DNA of 64,000 bases from NCBI GenBank assembly GCA_002886105.1, contig CP025776.1, positions 4,464,001 through 4,528,000 of the forward strand, given 5' to 3'. Position numbers and translations under genes: made by a program. The DNA comes from Enterobacter sp. EA-1 (GTDB lineage: Bacteria; Pseudomonadota; Gammaproteobacteria; Enterobacterales; Enterobacteriaceae). Shown here piece by piece: positions 11,579-22,883 of the stretch (position 1 is its first letter; each line of letters opens with the position of its first letter). The notes beneath the pieces were generated by a model that saw only the letters and a program-made list of their open reading frames with translations, did not search any database and had not been told where the DNA came from.

Positions 11579-13749
11579 ATGGCTGAGTTAACTCGTTGTA
11601 TCTCCGGGCTGAAAGGTCGCGCGCTGTTCTCCGCGATCTTTTGGGATCGGTCTTCACTCCATTTACACACGCGGCGACCAAAACCGATCAGACCAGCGAT
11701 GGCGATACCCTTACGGTGCTGGCAGACGCCTCCTCCGCCGATAAACAGGCGACATCCGGCTACCAACCGCTGAATACCTCCACCGCTACGCTGACCTCAA
11801 TGCCGATGCTGGATATCCCGCAGGTGGTTAACACCGTGAGTGATGAAGTGCTGGAAGATCAGCACGCCACCAGCCTCGATGAAGCGCTGTATAACGTCAG
11901 TAACGTGGTGCAGACCAACACACTGGGCGGTACGCAGGATGCGTTTGTCCGCCGGGGATTTGGCGCCAACCGCGATGGATCCATCATGACCAACGGCCTG
12001 CGCACCGTGGTGCCACGCAGCTTTAATGCCGCCACGTCGCGTGTGTGGAAGTGCTGAAAGGCCCGGCTTCCACGCTGTACGGGATCCTCGATCCCGGCGG
12101 GCTTATCAATGTTGTCACTAAACGCCCGGGAAACCACTTTTGGCGGCTCGATCTCGGCCACCTCTTCCAGTTTCGGCGGCGGCACCGGGCAGTTTGACGT
12201 CACCGGTCCGATTGAAGGAACGCGGCTGGCGTATCGCCTGATTGGCGAGTACCAGAATGAAGATTACTGGCGCAGTTTCGGCAAAGAAAAAGCACCTTTA
12301 TCGCCCCGTCGCTGACCCTCTGGTTTGGTGATAACGCCACCGTCAACGTGATGTATTCACACCGCGATTATCAGACACCGTTCGATCGCGGCACCATCTT
12401 CGATCTCACCACCAAACAGGCGGTGAACGTCGACAGAAAAAACCCGTTTTGATGAACCGTTTAACATCACCGATGGCGAATCCGACATCGCGCAATTAAA
12501 TGCCGAGTACCGCTTCAACAGCGCATGGACCGGGAAAGTCGAGTACGGTTACAGCCGGGGATAAGTACAGCGACAACCAGTCGCGCGTGATTGCCTACGA
12601 TGCGAAAACCGGCAACCTGACCCGCCGTGTCGACGCAACCCGGTGGCTCGACCCAGCGCATGCACAGCACGCGGGCGGATCTGCAAGGGAATGTGGATAT
12701 CGGCGGCTTCTACAATGAGATCCTGACGGGTGTGTCGTATGAATATTACGATCTGCTGCGTACCGACATGATCCGCTGTAAAAACGTCAAAGATTTCAAT
12801 ATCTATAACCCGACCTACGGTAACACCCAGTAAGTGTACATCGGTTTCTGCGTCCGACAGCGATCAGACCATTAAGCAGGAGAGTTACTCGGCCTATGCG
12901 CAGGACGCGCTGTACCTGACCGACAAATGGATCGCCGTAGCCGGGATGCGTTATCAGTACTACACGCAGTATGCGGGCAAGGGCCGCCCGTTCAACGTCA
13001 ACACCGACAGCAGCGACGAGAAATGGACGCCGAAATTCGGCCTCGGTGTACAAGCTGACGCCGTCGGTTTCGCTGTTCGGCAACGTGGCGAAAGCGTTTA
13101 TGCCGCAGTCGTCTATCGCCAGCTATATTGGCGATCTGCCGCCGGAGACGTCAACGTCTTACGAAGTGGGCGCGAAATTTGACCTGTTCGACGGTGTTAC
13201 TGCCAATATCACTGCATTTGATATCCATAAGCGCAACGTGCTGTATAGCGAGATCGTGGGTGATGAAACGGTAGCGAAAACCGCCGGTCGCGTACGCTCG
13301 CAGGGCGTGGAGATGGATCTGGCCGGTTCGCTGACGCCGAACATGAATGTGATCGCCAGCTACAGCTACACCGCAGCCAAAGTGCTGGAAGACCCGGACT
13401 ATGCAGGTAAACCGCTGCCGAACGTTCCGCGCCACACCGGTTCCCTGTTCCTGACGTACGACATTAATAATGTGTTTGCCGGGAATACGCTGACCCTTGG
13501 CGGCGGCGGCCACGGTGTAAGCCGCCGTTCAGCCACCAACGGCGCGGATTACTATCTGCCGGGCTACTTTGTTGCCGATGCGTTTGCCGCTTACAAAATG
13601 AAGCTGCAATACCCGGTAACCTTACAGGTAAACCTGAAAAACATCTTCGATAAGACCTATTACACCTCGTCTATCGCCACCAATAACTGCTGGGTAACCA
13701 GATTGGCGACCCGCGCGAAGTGCAGTTTACGGTGAAGATGGATTTCTGA
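11579..13749 (+). CDS. TonB-dependent siderophore receptor
   Basis: Outer-membrane beta-barrel that imports a ferric siderophore using TonB energy. The assembled product of about 720 residues has a signal region, the plug domain (VNTVSDEVLEDQHATSLDEA, FVRRGFGANRDG, VEVLKGPASTLYG, GGLINVVTKRP) and 22-strand barrel segments ending in FTVKMDF with a terminal Phe. The C-terminal YYTSS...GDPRE pattern is that of FhuA/FoxA/FcuA-type hydroxamate receptors; the ligand is not decided. About nine frame breaks occur, near 11650, 12045, 12130, 12290, 12440, 12560, 12640, 12830-12850, 13050 and 13690. It is divergent from the ABC importer, so the two form one uptake system. Confidence 0.9.
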
Positions 13750-13778
13750 TGTCACGACAAGAATGGTGTTAGAGATTT

Positions 13779-13804
13779 GCCCCGCATGATGCGGGGCTTT
13801 TTTA
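13779..13804 (+). terminator. Rho-independent terminator after the receptor gene
   Basis: The stem gccccgc/gcggggc with loop atgat is followed by six T residues, 30 bases after the receptor stop codon. Confidence 0.92.
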
Positions 13805-13964
13805 TCTGCGCGCCGGATTGCCCGATGGCAGCTTCTCTTATCAGTCCCTACTCGCGCCCCCTCATGAACACCGGTTCATTAAACAGTCACCTTTACGCCA
13901 TCCTTTTGCAGCATTACTCAGACTCTCTGGCTTTCAAACCCCGTAAATTCGCTTTGAAACGCTT

Positions 13965-14835
13965 ATGAGAAAATACTGGCTTCCGTGGTTGATCCTGTCG
14001 CCGTCGCTGCTGTTCCGGTGCTGTTCACCCGGGTTCCCGCTGCTACGTTCGGTGTACGACAGCCTGTTCGATACCCGCATGGCAAGCGACAACGCCCCCT
14101 ATGTCGGACTGGGCAATTTCGCCCGCCTGCTGGAAGACACCGTTTTCTGGCAATCCCTGTTTAACAACCGGTTTACATCCTGCTGACCGTTATTCCGGGC
14201 GTGACGCTGGCGTTGCTGCTGGCGGTGGCGTTGTGGGAAAACCACCGCATTAACCGCTGGCTGCGCACCGCGTTCTTCTTCCCGATGATTATCCCGATGG
14301 TCAGCGCCGCGGCGCTGTGGCTGTTCATTTTATGCCCGGCCTCGGCATGCTCGATCACTACCGGCACAGATCTTCGGCCCGATGAACAACAACTGGCTCG
14401 GACGCAGTAACAGCGCGCTATTTGCCCGGCGCTGATTGGCGTCTGGAAGTTTGCCGGTTACTACATGCTGTTTTTCCTTGCCGGATTACAAAGCATCCCG
14501 GCGTCTACCCGGGAAGCGGCAGTGATGGAGGGCGCAACCGCCACGCAAGTGTTCTTCAAAGTCACCCTACCGCTGCTGCGTCCGACCATCAGTTTTGTCA
14601 TCACCACGGCGCTGATCTACTCCATTACCCAGATCGATCATGTGGCCGTGATGACGCGCGGTGGGCCGGATAACGCCACCACCGTGCTGCTCTATTACAT
14701 CCAGAACCTCGCACCGGGACACCCACGATCTTGGCAAAGCCTCCGCCGCGACCTTCCTGACGCTGGCAGGCCTGTTCATCTTTTCGCTGGTTAACCTGGA
14801 AACTGCTTGAGAGAGGAGCGCATTATGAGCGTTGA
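13965..14835 (+). CDS. ABC sugar/glycerophosphodiester permease, UgpA/MalF class
   Basis: Inner-membrane permease of a CUT1-type importer. The start MRKYWLPWLILSPSLLF is typical of UgpA-like proteins, and the EAA loop reads REAAVMEGATATQVFFKVTLP near 14510-14570. The assembled length of about 290 residues is normal. Breaks are near 14025, 14170, 14330, 14365 (CCGG for CCTGG), 14425 (CCCGG), 14720 and 14790. The TGA at 14833-14835 overlaps the next start by 11 bases, which suggests translational coupling. Confidence 0.87.
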
Positions 14836-15717
14836 GGTCTCACCCGCCATCCCGCGCGCGCACCGTCCGTGACTCGCCCATTGTGGCTGCGTCTGCGCCA
14901 CTCACGCCCGATTACCCTCGCGGCGTTAATGATCTGCCTTGCACTGCTGTGGATTAGCCCGTTTATCTGGATGCTCTCTTCCGCCTTCAGCGCCACCACC
15001 TTTGGCGAGGGGATGGCATCGATTCTGCCGCGCTTCCCGCTGACGCTGGATAACTTCCGCGACGCGTGGGACAGCGCCAACTGGCTAAGCCTGTACGCCA
15101 ATACGCTGATTTTCGCCTTCGGCACCTTCGCGGTGCAGCTCATCACCATTACCACCGCCGGGTACGTTTTTTGCCTGCCATGAATTTCGCGGCAAGCAGA
15201 CCCTGTTCGTTCTGTTTCTGGTGCAACTGATGATCATGCCGGTGGTGATGATGATCCCCAACATGCTGACGCTGAAAACCTTCGGCCTGCTCAACACCCT
15301 GACCGGCGTGATGATGCCCTACTTCGCTTCCGCGTTCGGCGTCTTCCTGATGCGCCGGGGCGTTTCTCGCTATCCCGAAAGAGATTGGAAGAAGCGGCGC
15401 TGATGGAGGGATGTCGCTGGTGGCAGGTGCTGTTCCGCGTGATGTTGCCCATGTCGTGGCCGTCGGTGCTGGCTTTTGCCACCGTCAGCATTACCTACCA
15501 CTGGAACGAGTATTTATGGCCGCTAATGATGCTCAACGATCCGGACAAACAAGTGCTGACGGTAGGGCTGGTCTCTTTCGCCATGGGCGCCGAGTCCGGC
15601 GGTCAGTGGGGCATGATCAGCGCCGGAACGTTAATGGTCTGCCTGCCGCTGATGGTGGCGTTTATTGCTTTTCAGAAACAGTTTCTCCGGAGCTTTGGCT
15701 TCTCCGGCATTAAATAA
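14825..15717 (+). CDS. ABC sugar/glycerophosphodiester permease, UgpE/MalG class
   Basis: Second permease of the importer, with a short cytoplasmic start and then six helices ([28 protein letters not shown]). The EAA loop reads [21 protein letters not shown] near 15385-15450. The assembled length of about 297 residues is normal for UgpE. Frames break near 14868, 15172 and 15360-15380. The gpdQ gene follows 11 bases later behind an aaggag ribosome-binding site. Confidence 0.87.
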
Positions 15718-15728
15718 GGAGTGCAGTG

Positions 15729-16554
15729 ATGTTTTTAGCGCAAATTTCCGACACCCATTTTCGCAGTCAGAACGAGAAGCTGTATGGCTTTATCGACATT
15801 AACGCGGGCAATGCCGACGTGGTCTGCCAGCTTAATGCCCTGCGCGAACGCCCGGATGCGGTGATCGTCAGCGGCGATATCGTGAACTGCGGTCGCCCGG
15901 AAGAGTACCGCATGGCGCGCCAGATCCTCGGCGGGCTCGACTACCCGCTGTTTGTGATTCCGGGTAATCACGATGACAAAGCCCACTTTCTGGAGTACCT
16001 GCGCCCGCTGTGCCCGCAGCTTGGTACCGACCCACAGAATATGCGCTACGCCATTGATGATTTTGCCACCCGTCTGCTGTTTATTGATTCCAGCCTCGCC
16101 GGGGAGTCAAAAGGCTGGCTGACCAGTGAGACGCTGAACTGGCTGGAAGCGCAGTTAATCGCGGGCGGCGACAAACCCACCGCGGTGTTTATGCACCACC
16201 CGCCGCTGCCGCTGGGCAACGCGCAGATGGATCGCATCGCCTGTGAAAATGGCCATCTGCTGCTGAAACTGGTGGAGCGCTTCCCGGCGCTGGTCCGCAT
16301 TTTCTGCGGTCATAACCACAGCCTGACCCTGACCCAGTACCGCCGAGGGCAACGATCGCCACCGTTCCGGCGACTGTGCACCAGTGCCCTATTGCCATGA
16401 AGATACCCGCCCGTATTACGATCTGTCGCCCGCTTCATGCCTGATGCACCGCCAGATCGGCGATCAATGGGTCAGCTATCAGCATCCTCTGTCGCATTAC
16501 GCAGGCCCGTGGCTGTATGACGAGAACATCAGTTGCCCGGTAGATGAGCGCTAA
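15729..16554 (+). CDS. gpdQ: GpdQ-type glycerophosphodiesterase (binuclear metallohydrolase)
   Basis: Cleaves glycerophosphodiesters to glycerol-3-phosphate and an alcohol. The protein follows K. aerogenes GpdQ closely from memory, about 274 residues. All metal-site residues known for that enzyme are present at the same numbers: Asp8 and His10 (ISDTHF), Asp50 (SGD), Asn80 (PGNHDD), His156 (MHHPP), and His195 and His197 (GHNH). The start is ATG 15729 after aaggag. Breaks occur near 16345 and 16390. The gene sits inside the ABC operon between the permeases and the ATPase, so import and hydrolysis are coupled genetically. The stop overlaps the ATPase start. Confidence 0.92.
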
Positions 16555-17640
16555 GTACATGTTAAAACTGCAAAACGTCAGTAAACAGTTCGAGGGCAAA
16601 GCCGCGCTGAGCGCGCTGTCGCTGGATATCCACGACGGTGAGTTTGTGGTACTGGTTGGCCCCTCCGGCTGCGGTAAAAGCACCCTGCTACGCCTGATCG
16701 CCGGGCTGGAAAGTGTCAGCGAAGGCGCTATCTGGCTGGGCGATGAAGAGATCACTGCGCGTTCACCCCGTGAGCGTAACTTTGCGATGATCTTTCCAGA
16801 ACTACGCACTGTTTCCGCACCTTTCCGTGCGCGACAACATCACCTTCGGTATGAAAGTGCGCAACGAAGAGAAAGCCAGCTGGCAGCCACGACTGGATCG
16901 CGTGGCGCAGATGCTCCAGCTCGACAGCCTGTTGGATCGCAAACCGGCGAAACTCTCCGGCGGCCAGCGTCAGCGCGTGGCCATGGCGCGCGCCATCGTG
17001 CGTAATCCGACGCTGTTCTTAATGGATGAACCGCTTTCCAACCTCGATGCGCGCCTGCGTACGGAGGTGCGCGACAGCATTATGGCGATGCACCAGCAGC
17101 TAAAGACCAGCACCATTTACGTGACGCACGATCAGACGGAAGCGATGTCGATGGCCGATCGCATTGTGGTGATGAACGGTGGTCACGTGCAGCAAGTTAC
17201 GCCCGGAACACCTGTATGCCCACCCGGCGAACCTGTTTGTCGCCGGGTTTATTGGCTCACCGGCGATGAACCTGCTGTCGCTGCCGTGTGCAAACGGTGA
17301 GGTGCTGCTGGGCGAGCAGCGTCTGCCGCTTCCCGAGCATGCCCGTGATTTACATGACGTTTGGCTGGGCATCCGCCCGGAGCACATTACCGATGCGCCG
17401 GAAGAAGGCCAGTTAGTCTTGCCCGCTACCGTCATCCAGCGGGAGCTGATGGGTGCTGACTATCAGCTTCACGTCAGCACGCCGATCGGCAACCTGCGCT
17501 ATATCCGCCGACACCGGGGCGATGTTCCCAACAAAGGGGACACACTCAGCGTCGGTTTTTCACCCCCTTGATTGTCATCTTTTAATGCCGAAACGCGGCT
17601 TAACTTACACCGAGGAGAGAGACCATGCCTAAGCCTCTGA
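16544..17640 (+). CDS. ABC ATP-binding protein, UgpC/MalK class
   Basis: ATPase of the importer. Walker A is GPSGCGKST, the signature is [16 protein letters not shown], Walker B is [16 protein letters not shown] and the H-loop is [17 protein letters not shown]-terminal TOBE/MalK regulatory domain follows ([10 protein letters not shown]). Breaks are near 16797, 17200-17210 and 17560. The true 3' end is unclear: one frame stops at 17571, while the UgpC-like tail (LDCHLF, then ETRL) runs to about 17638 and would overlap the binding-protein start at 17625. The assembled length of about 360 residues is normal. Confidence 0.87.
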
Positions 17641-18946
17641 CAAAGACGTTGCGAGCGCTTACTTACAGCATCACCCTTGCGATAAGCGGTACCGCGCTGG
17701 CGCAGGAAAAAATCGACTTTATGTTTCCCGCCCCGGTGGACGGCAAACTGACCATGGAGATGACGCGGGTCATTAACGCCTTTAACGACTCGCAAAAGAG
17801 GTGGAAGTCCGCGGGATTTTTTACCGGCAACTATGACACCACTAAAATGAAAGCCGAATCCGCGCAGAAAGCGGGCCAGCCGCCCGCGCTGGTGATCATG
17901 TCCGCCAACTTCACCACCGACCGGCGCTGAAAGATGAGATCCTGCCGATGGACGAGTTGTTCAAATTCGGCGACAAAAAAGCAGGCGATTTCCTGCAAAA
18001 TGAGTTCTGGCCTGCCATGCACAAAAACGCGCAGGTGATGGGCGTGACTTACGCCATTCCGTTCCACAACTCGACGCCGATTCTCTATTACAACAAAACA
18101 ATGTTCGATCAGGCGGGTATCAAACAGCCGCCGCAGAACTGGAAAGAGCTGCTCGAGGACGCAAAAAACTGACCAACCAGAGCAAAGGCCAGTGGGGCAT
18201 TATGCTGCCCTCCACCAACGACGATTACGGCGGCTGGATCTTCTCTTCGCTGGTTCGCGCCAACGGCGGCAACTACTTCAACGAGAATTACCTGGCGAAG
18301 TGTATTACAACGCCCCGACCACCATCGGTGCGCTGCGCTTCTGGCAGGACATGATCTACAAAGATAAGGTGATGCCGTCCGGCGTGCTGAACTCCAAACA
18401 GATCAGCGCCGCGTTCTTCTCCGGCAAGCTGGGTATGGCAATGCTGAGCACCGGCGCGCTGGGCTTTATGCGTGAGAACACCAAGGATTTCGAACTGGGC
18501 GTGGCGATGATGCCCGCGCAGGAGCAACGCGCCGTGCCGATCGGCGGCGCCAGCCACCGGTGAGCTTTAAGGGCATTTCCGATGCGCAGAAAAAAGCGGC
18601 TTATCAGTTCCTGACCTACCCGGTGAGCCCGGAAGTGAACGGCTCACGGAGCCGCTTCACCGGCTACTTCTCACCGCGCAAAGCCTCGTACGATACGCCG
18701 GAGATGAAGGCGTACCTGAAGCAGGATCCGCGCGCCGCTATCGCGCTGGAACAGTTGCAGTATGCACACCCGTGGTATTCGACCCATGAAACGGTGGCGG
18801 TGCGTAAAGCGATGGAAAACCAGCTTGCGGCAGTGGTGAACGACGAGAAAGTCACCCCGGAAGCTGCCGCCGGGGCGGCGCAGAAAGAAGCCGACACGCT
18901 GATGAAACCATACGTGGAGAAAACGGCGCTGCAGGCCGTGAAATAA
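17625..18946 (+). CDS. Periplasmic substrate-binding protein, UgpB/family 1
   Basis: Periplasmic receptor of the Ugp-like importer. The start [12 protein letters not shown] leads a signal peptide with a cleavage-type site ALAQE. Family 1 segments follow: MTRVINAFNDSQ, NSTPILYYNKTMFDQAG, WGIMLPSTNDDYGGWIFSS and FTGYFSPRKASYDTPEM. The assembled length of about 440 residues equals UgpB. Breaks or substitutions at expected CCTGG sites lie near 17924, 18556, 18620 and 18646. The gene order here (A, E, gpdQ, C, B) differs from E. coli ugpBAECQ. Confidence 0.88.
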
Positions 18947-18956
18947 AACGCCGCGT

Positions 18957-18978
18957 TACCCCGCAGGGAAGCGGGGTA
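18957..18978 (+). terminator. Hairpin after the Ugp-like operon
   Basis: The perfect arms taccccgc and gcggggta surround a short loop 11 bases after the stop codon. No T-run follows, so it may act as a weak terminator or as a 3' stabiliser. Confidence 0.55.
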
Positions 18979-19044
18979 CGTTGCATCGTACTGAAAAGGT
19001 TGATGATATGCAGACGCTACTACTCCAGTGAGCACTTACCAACT

Positions 19045-19455
19045 TCACAAGGTCATACTGAGCGTCGCTTGCCGGGTTTTAGGGTCATAGTCTATCGAAA
19101 ACGTGTTTGCCTCCGGCACGCCCGGTCTGTGCCATTCTTCCGCACCGTATATCAGGCTCTGGTCCCGCTGGTAACCCATACTTTTCAAGTAGTCCCGCAA
19201 TGCCTCAACGTTACGGGCATTCTCAAAAATGATGCTATTCGTTGATGGGTAACCATCACCATTGTGGAATTCAAAGTGATAATTCGCGGTGATTCGTGTG
19301 GCTTGCGCAATCGCATCCTGCGTCAGTGAGTGGTAATCCCATAAATTTTGTTCGGTATACACCGTGGTTTCGCCGAGGCTGGAAAGCATCAACCAAAGCA
19401 AAAAAAACAGCACGAGACCCAATGAGACGACAAATAATATCCCCCACTTCAGCAC
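19045..19455 (-). CDS. Unknown small membrane-anchored protein
   Basis: 136 residues in one frame, with an N-terminal membrane helix (about residues 4-26, rich in L, V and F) and a soluble domain with ITANYHFEF, NSIIFENARNVEALRDYL and a C-terminal beta-rich tail. I do not recognise the family. A second copy of this fold lies at 36611-37028, sharing the pattern NYHF-x-F, GY, SII and ALRDYL-x-SMGY. Function unknown. It faces the Ugp operon end to end. Confidence 0.7.
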   Translation of the reverse strand: MLKWGILFVVSLGLVLFFLLWLMLSSLGETTVYTEQNLWDYHSLTQDAIAQATRITANYHFEFHNGDGYPSTNSIIFENARNVEALRDYLKSMGYQRDQSLIYGAEEWHRPGVPEANTFSIDYDPKTRQATLSMTL

Positions 19456-19551
19456 GCTAAAAAATTAACGCTGCGGGTTTACTGATATTGCGCATGAGCT
19501 ATTCCTTTTCATCCTTGAATGTTGCCGCCCTTTTAAACGAACCTGACCCCG

Positions 19552-20624
19552 TTAATGACCATTTTTAATGGCAAATGGCATTATTCCTCCCGCGCCGAGG
19601 ATCTTCGCCAGACAGTTGTCGAGCTGGTGGCGCTGCAAATAGGCGGTCACCGCGCGTTCCCAGCCTTTCCCGTCCCCCAGCACTGCCCGGCTATGGGTTT
19701 GCGCATAAAGATAACGGGTATCGTACAAATTCAGCAGCGACTGGTTCATGGCATCAATATTTACGCCGGTTTTTGACACTTCTCCTGTTGAATAGCCAGC
19801 GAGTGTAAAACACGCTCCCTCGTCTCTTCATTCGGGGTATAGACCTGCTCGCTCAGTTCACTGGAGTACGAGGAATTGCGGTTGCGTGCCTTCAAGTATT
19901 GCCGCTTGCAGGCGATCGTGCCCATCAAGGATGACAAACGATGCCAGCCCGGCGATAAACCACACCAGAATTGGCGGTAGCGCGTTCTCACGGCACTTCT
20001 TGCGCCACCATTTTACGCGCGCCCGCTGCTTTGCGTCTACCGGATAGCGGGCAAGCAGCAGATGACCGCCCCACCACCAGTCGACAAAGGTGACTTTTTT
20101 CCGGGTTTTGCAGATCGGGAAAATCTTCGCTGTAAAGCGCCCAGTTGACGCTGATCTGCGCACTGCTGGCAGGCGTCTGAAAGCGCCACTGCTCAAATGG
20201 CAGGGGTTTATTGACGATATAGGGCGCTGTCGGCTTTACCGGCTCCATCGGCCGCAGTAACCAGCGTCCTCGGCGGTAACAGCGGCGTAGGCGCTTCCAT
20301 CAACTGCCGGGCAAAATAACGGCACCAGTGGCTCTGCCAGTTCGCTTCGCCGGCCCGTTTCGCGTTCTCCACCTCCGCAGAGCTCACCGCTGGCAGCAAC
20401 AACGCCTGAGCGGGATGCTCCCCGTTAAACACCAGCCAGACACCCGAGTGATCTTTCAGCATCGTTGCCCAGAACAACGTTTCGCCATTCACCTGCAACG
20501 CCATGCGCCCGTTGTGCCCACTCTGTATCTCCATCGCCTGACCATCGCCCGCGCGCACCCTCAGTTCCAGCCCCTGCCAGCTGTCGTTGCGATCGCGAAG
20601 ATCCTTCCACCAGTACTCTGTCAT
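19552..20624 (-). CDS. Unknown protein with central membrane helix
   Basis: Joining frames gives about 355 residues starting MTEYWWKDLRDRNDSWQG after a strong aaggag site at 20632-20637, and ending AIKNGH at 19552. It has an N-terminal beta-rich part (LELRVRAGDGQAMEI), a proline-rich linker, a region KWWRKKCREN followed by a hydrophobic helix (PPILVWFIAGLASFVILDGHD), and a helical tail. I do not recognise it. The break at 20268 reads CCTCGG where CCTGG would restore LLPPGRW on the minus strand. Others are near 20110, 20060, 19860 and 19770. Confidence 0.6.
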
Positions 20625-20773
20625 TGCGTTCTCCTTGCGAGGTGAGGGGAAAGTGTACGGCAACAGCCATTGGCTATAACCATAAAAATAATCCGGTTAT
20701 TTGATCGGCGGAGCAATTCACTGCCCGCAGGAGTTGTATATTTATTCTCCAATCCACAGACAAGGAGCGCACC

Positions 20774-21027
20774 ATGTCACACCCTGAACAGTACTGCCAC
20801 TCCTGCGGAATACCGCTATCCGCACCGGATGCCCGTGGCCCAAGTGACCACTATTGTGCCTCGGGTGTACCGACAGCGAAGGTAACCTGAAGTCCTCGGG
20901 AAGAGGCCGTATCCGGTCTCGCGCAGTATCTCGATTCCTCGGCAAAACGTGGGCGAACGAAGAAGCGCGTAAACGCGCCGTTCGTTATCTGACGTCGATG
21001 CCCGCACACCGGGCCGATCGGGCTTAA
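20774..21027 (+). CDS. Small zinc-ribbon protein
   Basis: About 82 residues after a caaggag ribosome-binding site. The N-terminus carries two Cys pairs (YCHSCGIPL and HYCA..CTD) as in the putative zinc-ribbon family PF12674, which is often found near HxlR or flavodoxin-type genes. Breaks near 20866, 20895 and 20938 read cctcgg where CCTGG (Trp codons) is expected. Function unknown, perhaps nucleic-acid or partner binding. Confidence 0.7.
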
Positions 21028-21069
21028 ATACAGCGAGGGTTGTGAACCCACGTTACACCGTGGGTTCCT

Positions 21070-21451
21070 TTATTCTGGCGCATTGGCCTCGTCATACGCC
21101 ACCTGCGCAGCCAGTACGGCATCCATATTGTGCTCCACCCAGTGAGCCAGCACCGAGACGGTTTCCGTCAGCGTGCGCCCGAGCGGTGTGAGACTGTACT
21201 CAACCGATACCGGCACGGTGTAAAACACTTCGCGGGCAATAATGCCGTCGCGCTCCAGCTTGCGCAGCGTCTGGGTGAGCACCTTTTGCGTGATCAACCG
21301 GATATCCCGTTTCAGGCCGTTAAAACGCATCGGCCCGTTCTCCAGTGCGCGCCAGCACTAACAGCGCCCATTTATCCGCCAGACGCGACAGCATGTCGCG
21401 CGTTGGGCAGCGGTTATCATAAATATCGTAAGGAATGGACGGCTTAATCAT
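21070..21451 (-). CDS. HxlR-family transcription regulator (DUF24)
   Basis: Winged-helix regulator of about 126 residues. The start at ATG 21451 (MIKPSIPYDIYDNRCPT) includes the conserved early Cys, then MRFNGLKRDIRLITQKVLTQ as recognition helix, and EYSLTPLGRTL at the wing. One frame break lies near 21345. It is divergent from the DoxX-flavodoxin genes and probably controls them in response to electrophiles or redox stress; that link is inferred from context. Confidence 0.85.
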
Positions 21452-21616
21452 AACGACAAATTCTCGTAGTAGGTTTCCTCAAGGAAACCTAGTGACCTTG
21501 GGTGCCTTCTTCCGCAACCGCAGCGGGGTGTGTGTATAACTCAGACCTAAGTTTCTATTTGATACTAAGGCGCCAGAAATGGCAAAAATTCTCCTACGGG
21601 ATAAAAAGGAAAAAGG

Positions 21617-22071
21617 ATGATTACGCGGTTAAATCAGGCATTTATTAACCTCACTTCGCACCCGGATTTCGGCAAGCTGCTGCTGCGCCTGACCTTTGGC
21701 GTGCTGATGCTGTTCCACGGCGTTGCCAAAGTACAACATGGCGTGGGCTGGATCGCCGGTATGCTGGCGGCGAAGGGATTACCGGGGTTTATCGCTTACG
21801 GCGTATTTATTGGGTGAAATCATCACTCCGGTGTTAATTATTATTGGGCTGTTTACCCGCCGGGCATTTATTTATGCATTTAATATTCTGGTCGCCACAT
21901 TGCTGGTGGGCATGGGTAAATTCTTTACCCTGACCGACGTTGGCGCGTGGGGTCTGGAAAGTGAGGCACTCTATTTCCTCGGGTGGCCTGAGCATTATGT
22001 TTTTGGGCGCGGGGAAATATGCCCTGTCTGCCGATAAAAGAAAAAGAATGGCGTTAGTTATCTCTCATTAA
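21617..22071 (+). CDS. DoxX-family membrane protein
   Basis: Four-helix inner-membrane protein of about 150 residues: KLLLRLTFGVLMLFHGVAK (helix 1, the DoxX start), a short hinge, then IITPVLIIIGLFTRRAF and LYFLGGLSIMFLGAG. Frames break near 21815 and 21985. The flavodoxin follows 12 bases downstream. DoxX proteins are linked to redox balance; the exact role here is unknown. Confidence 0.85.
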
Positions 22072-22083
22072 CAGGAGAAAAAT

Positions 22084-22634
22084 ATGTCAATTGTTGTGGT
22101 TTATTATTCTGGTTATGGGCACACCAAAGCAGTGGCTGAGAAAGTGGCCGAAGGCGCGAATGCACAGCTTATCGCAGTGGATAATAATGGCGATATTCAG
22201 GAGAGCGACTGGCAGGCGCTGAATGACGCGAAGGCGATCATTTTTGGTGCCCCGACCTATATGGGCGGCGTGCCGTGGCAGTTTAAAAAGTTTGCCGATG
22301 CCAGTTCCAAAGCCCTGGTTCACTCCGCGCCCGGCAGGATAAAGTGTTTGCCGGTTTCAGCAACAGCGCCAGCCTGAACGGTGACAAACAGGTTTCGCTG
22401 CAATACCTGCAAACCCTCGCGTCACAGCATGGCGGCATCTGGGTCAGCCTCGGCCTGCTGCCCGCTAACACGCTGGCCGCAACTCGCCGAGGGACATCAA
22501 CAACCTCGGTGGTTCTGTCGGCCTGCTGGTGCAGTCTCCGTCCGACGCGGGTGCCGACAAAATCGCCTCTGGCGACCGATACCGCAGTGAAATTCGGTCA
22601 ACGCGTTGCGGATATTACCCGTCGCTTTAACTGA
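22084..22634 (+). CDS. Flavodoxin / WrbA-like FMN quinone reductase
   Basis: About 182 residues with the flavodoxin FMN loop near the start (YYSGYGHTKAVAEKVAEGA), GAPTYMGGVPWQFKKF, and the WrbA-like segment GGSVGLLVQSPSDAG. It probably reduces quinones with NAD(P)H and FMN. Breaks at 22312 (CCCTGG), 22332 (CCCGG) and 22487 (CCGAGGG) all sit where the protein needs a CCWGG-containing codon pair. It is in an operon with DoxX. Confidence 0.85.
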
Positions 22635-22656
22635 GTTTGCCGGGTTTGAATAAGAT

Positions 22657-22680
22657 AAGGCCGGGGAGACCTCGGCTTTA
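22657..22680 (+). terminator. Likely rho-independent terminator after the flavodoxin gene
   Basis: The arms aaggccgggg and ctcggcttt surround agac, 22 bases after the stop codon, with a short T-containing tail. The right arm carries cctcgg, so the stem may be better in the true sequence. Confidence 0.55.
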
Positions 22681-22883
22681 TTGCAAATGTTTTTCAATCT
22701 ATTTTCAGGAATGGGGAATGTTGCACGGCAATAATGTCAAAATCTTTCCTCCCCGGCTATACGTGACGTGTTCCAACCTTTCTGCCTTTCATTAAATTCA
22801 ATAATATTCATCCATAATTCATTCCCATTACGAATGGTTCATGTAACGATAACGTTCAATGATAACCGTCTGTGAGGGATTGC

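Noticed and set aside
18957-18978. Strong rho-independent terminator after the Ugp-like operon
   Set aside because: The hairpin is good but no T-run follows, so it is listed only as a weak terminator.
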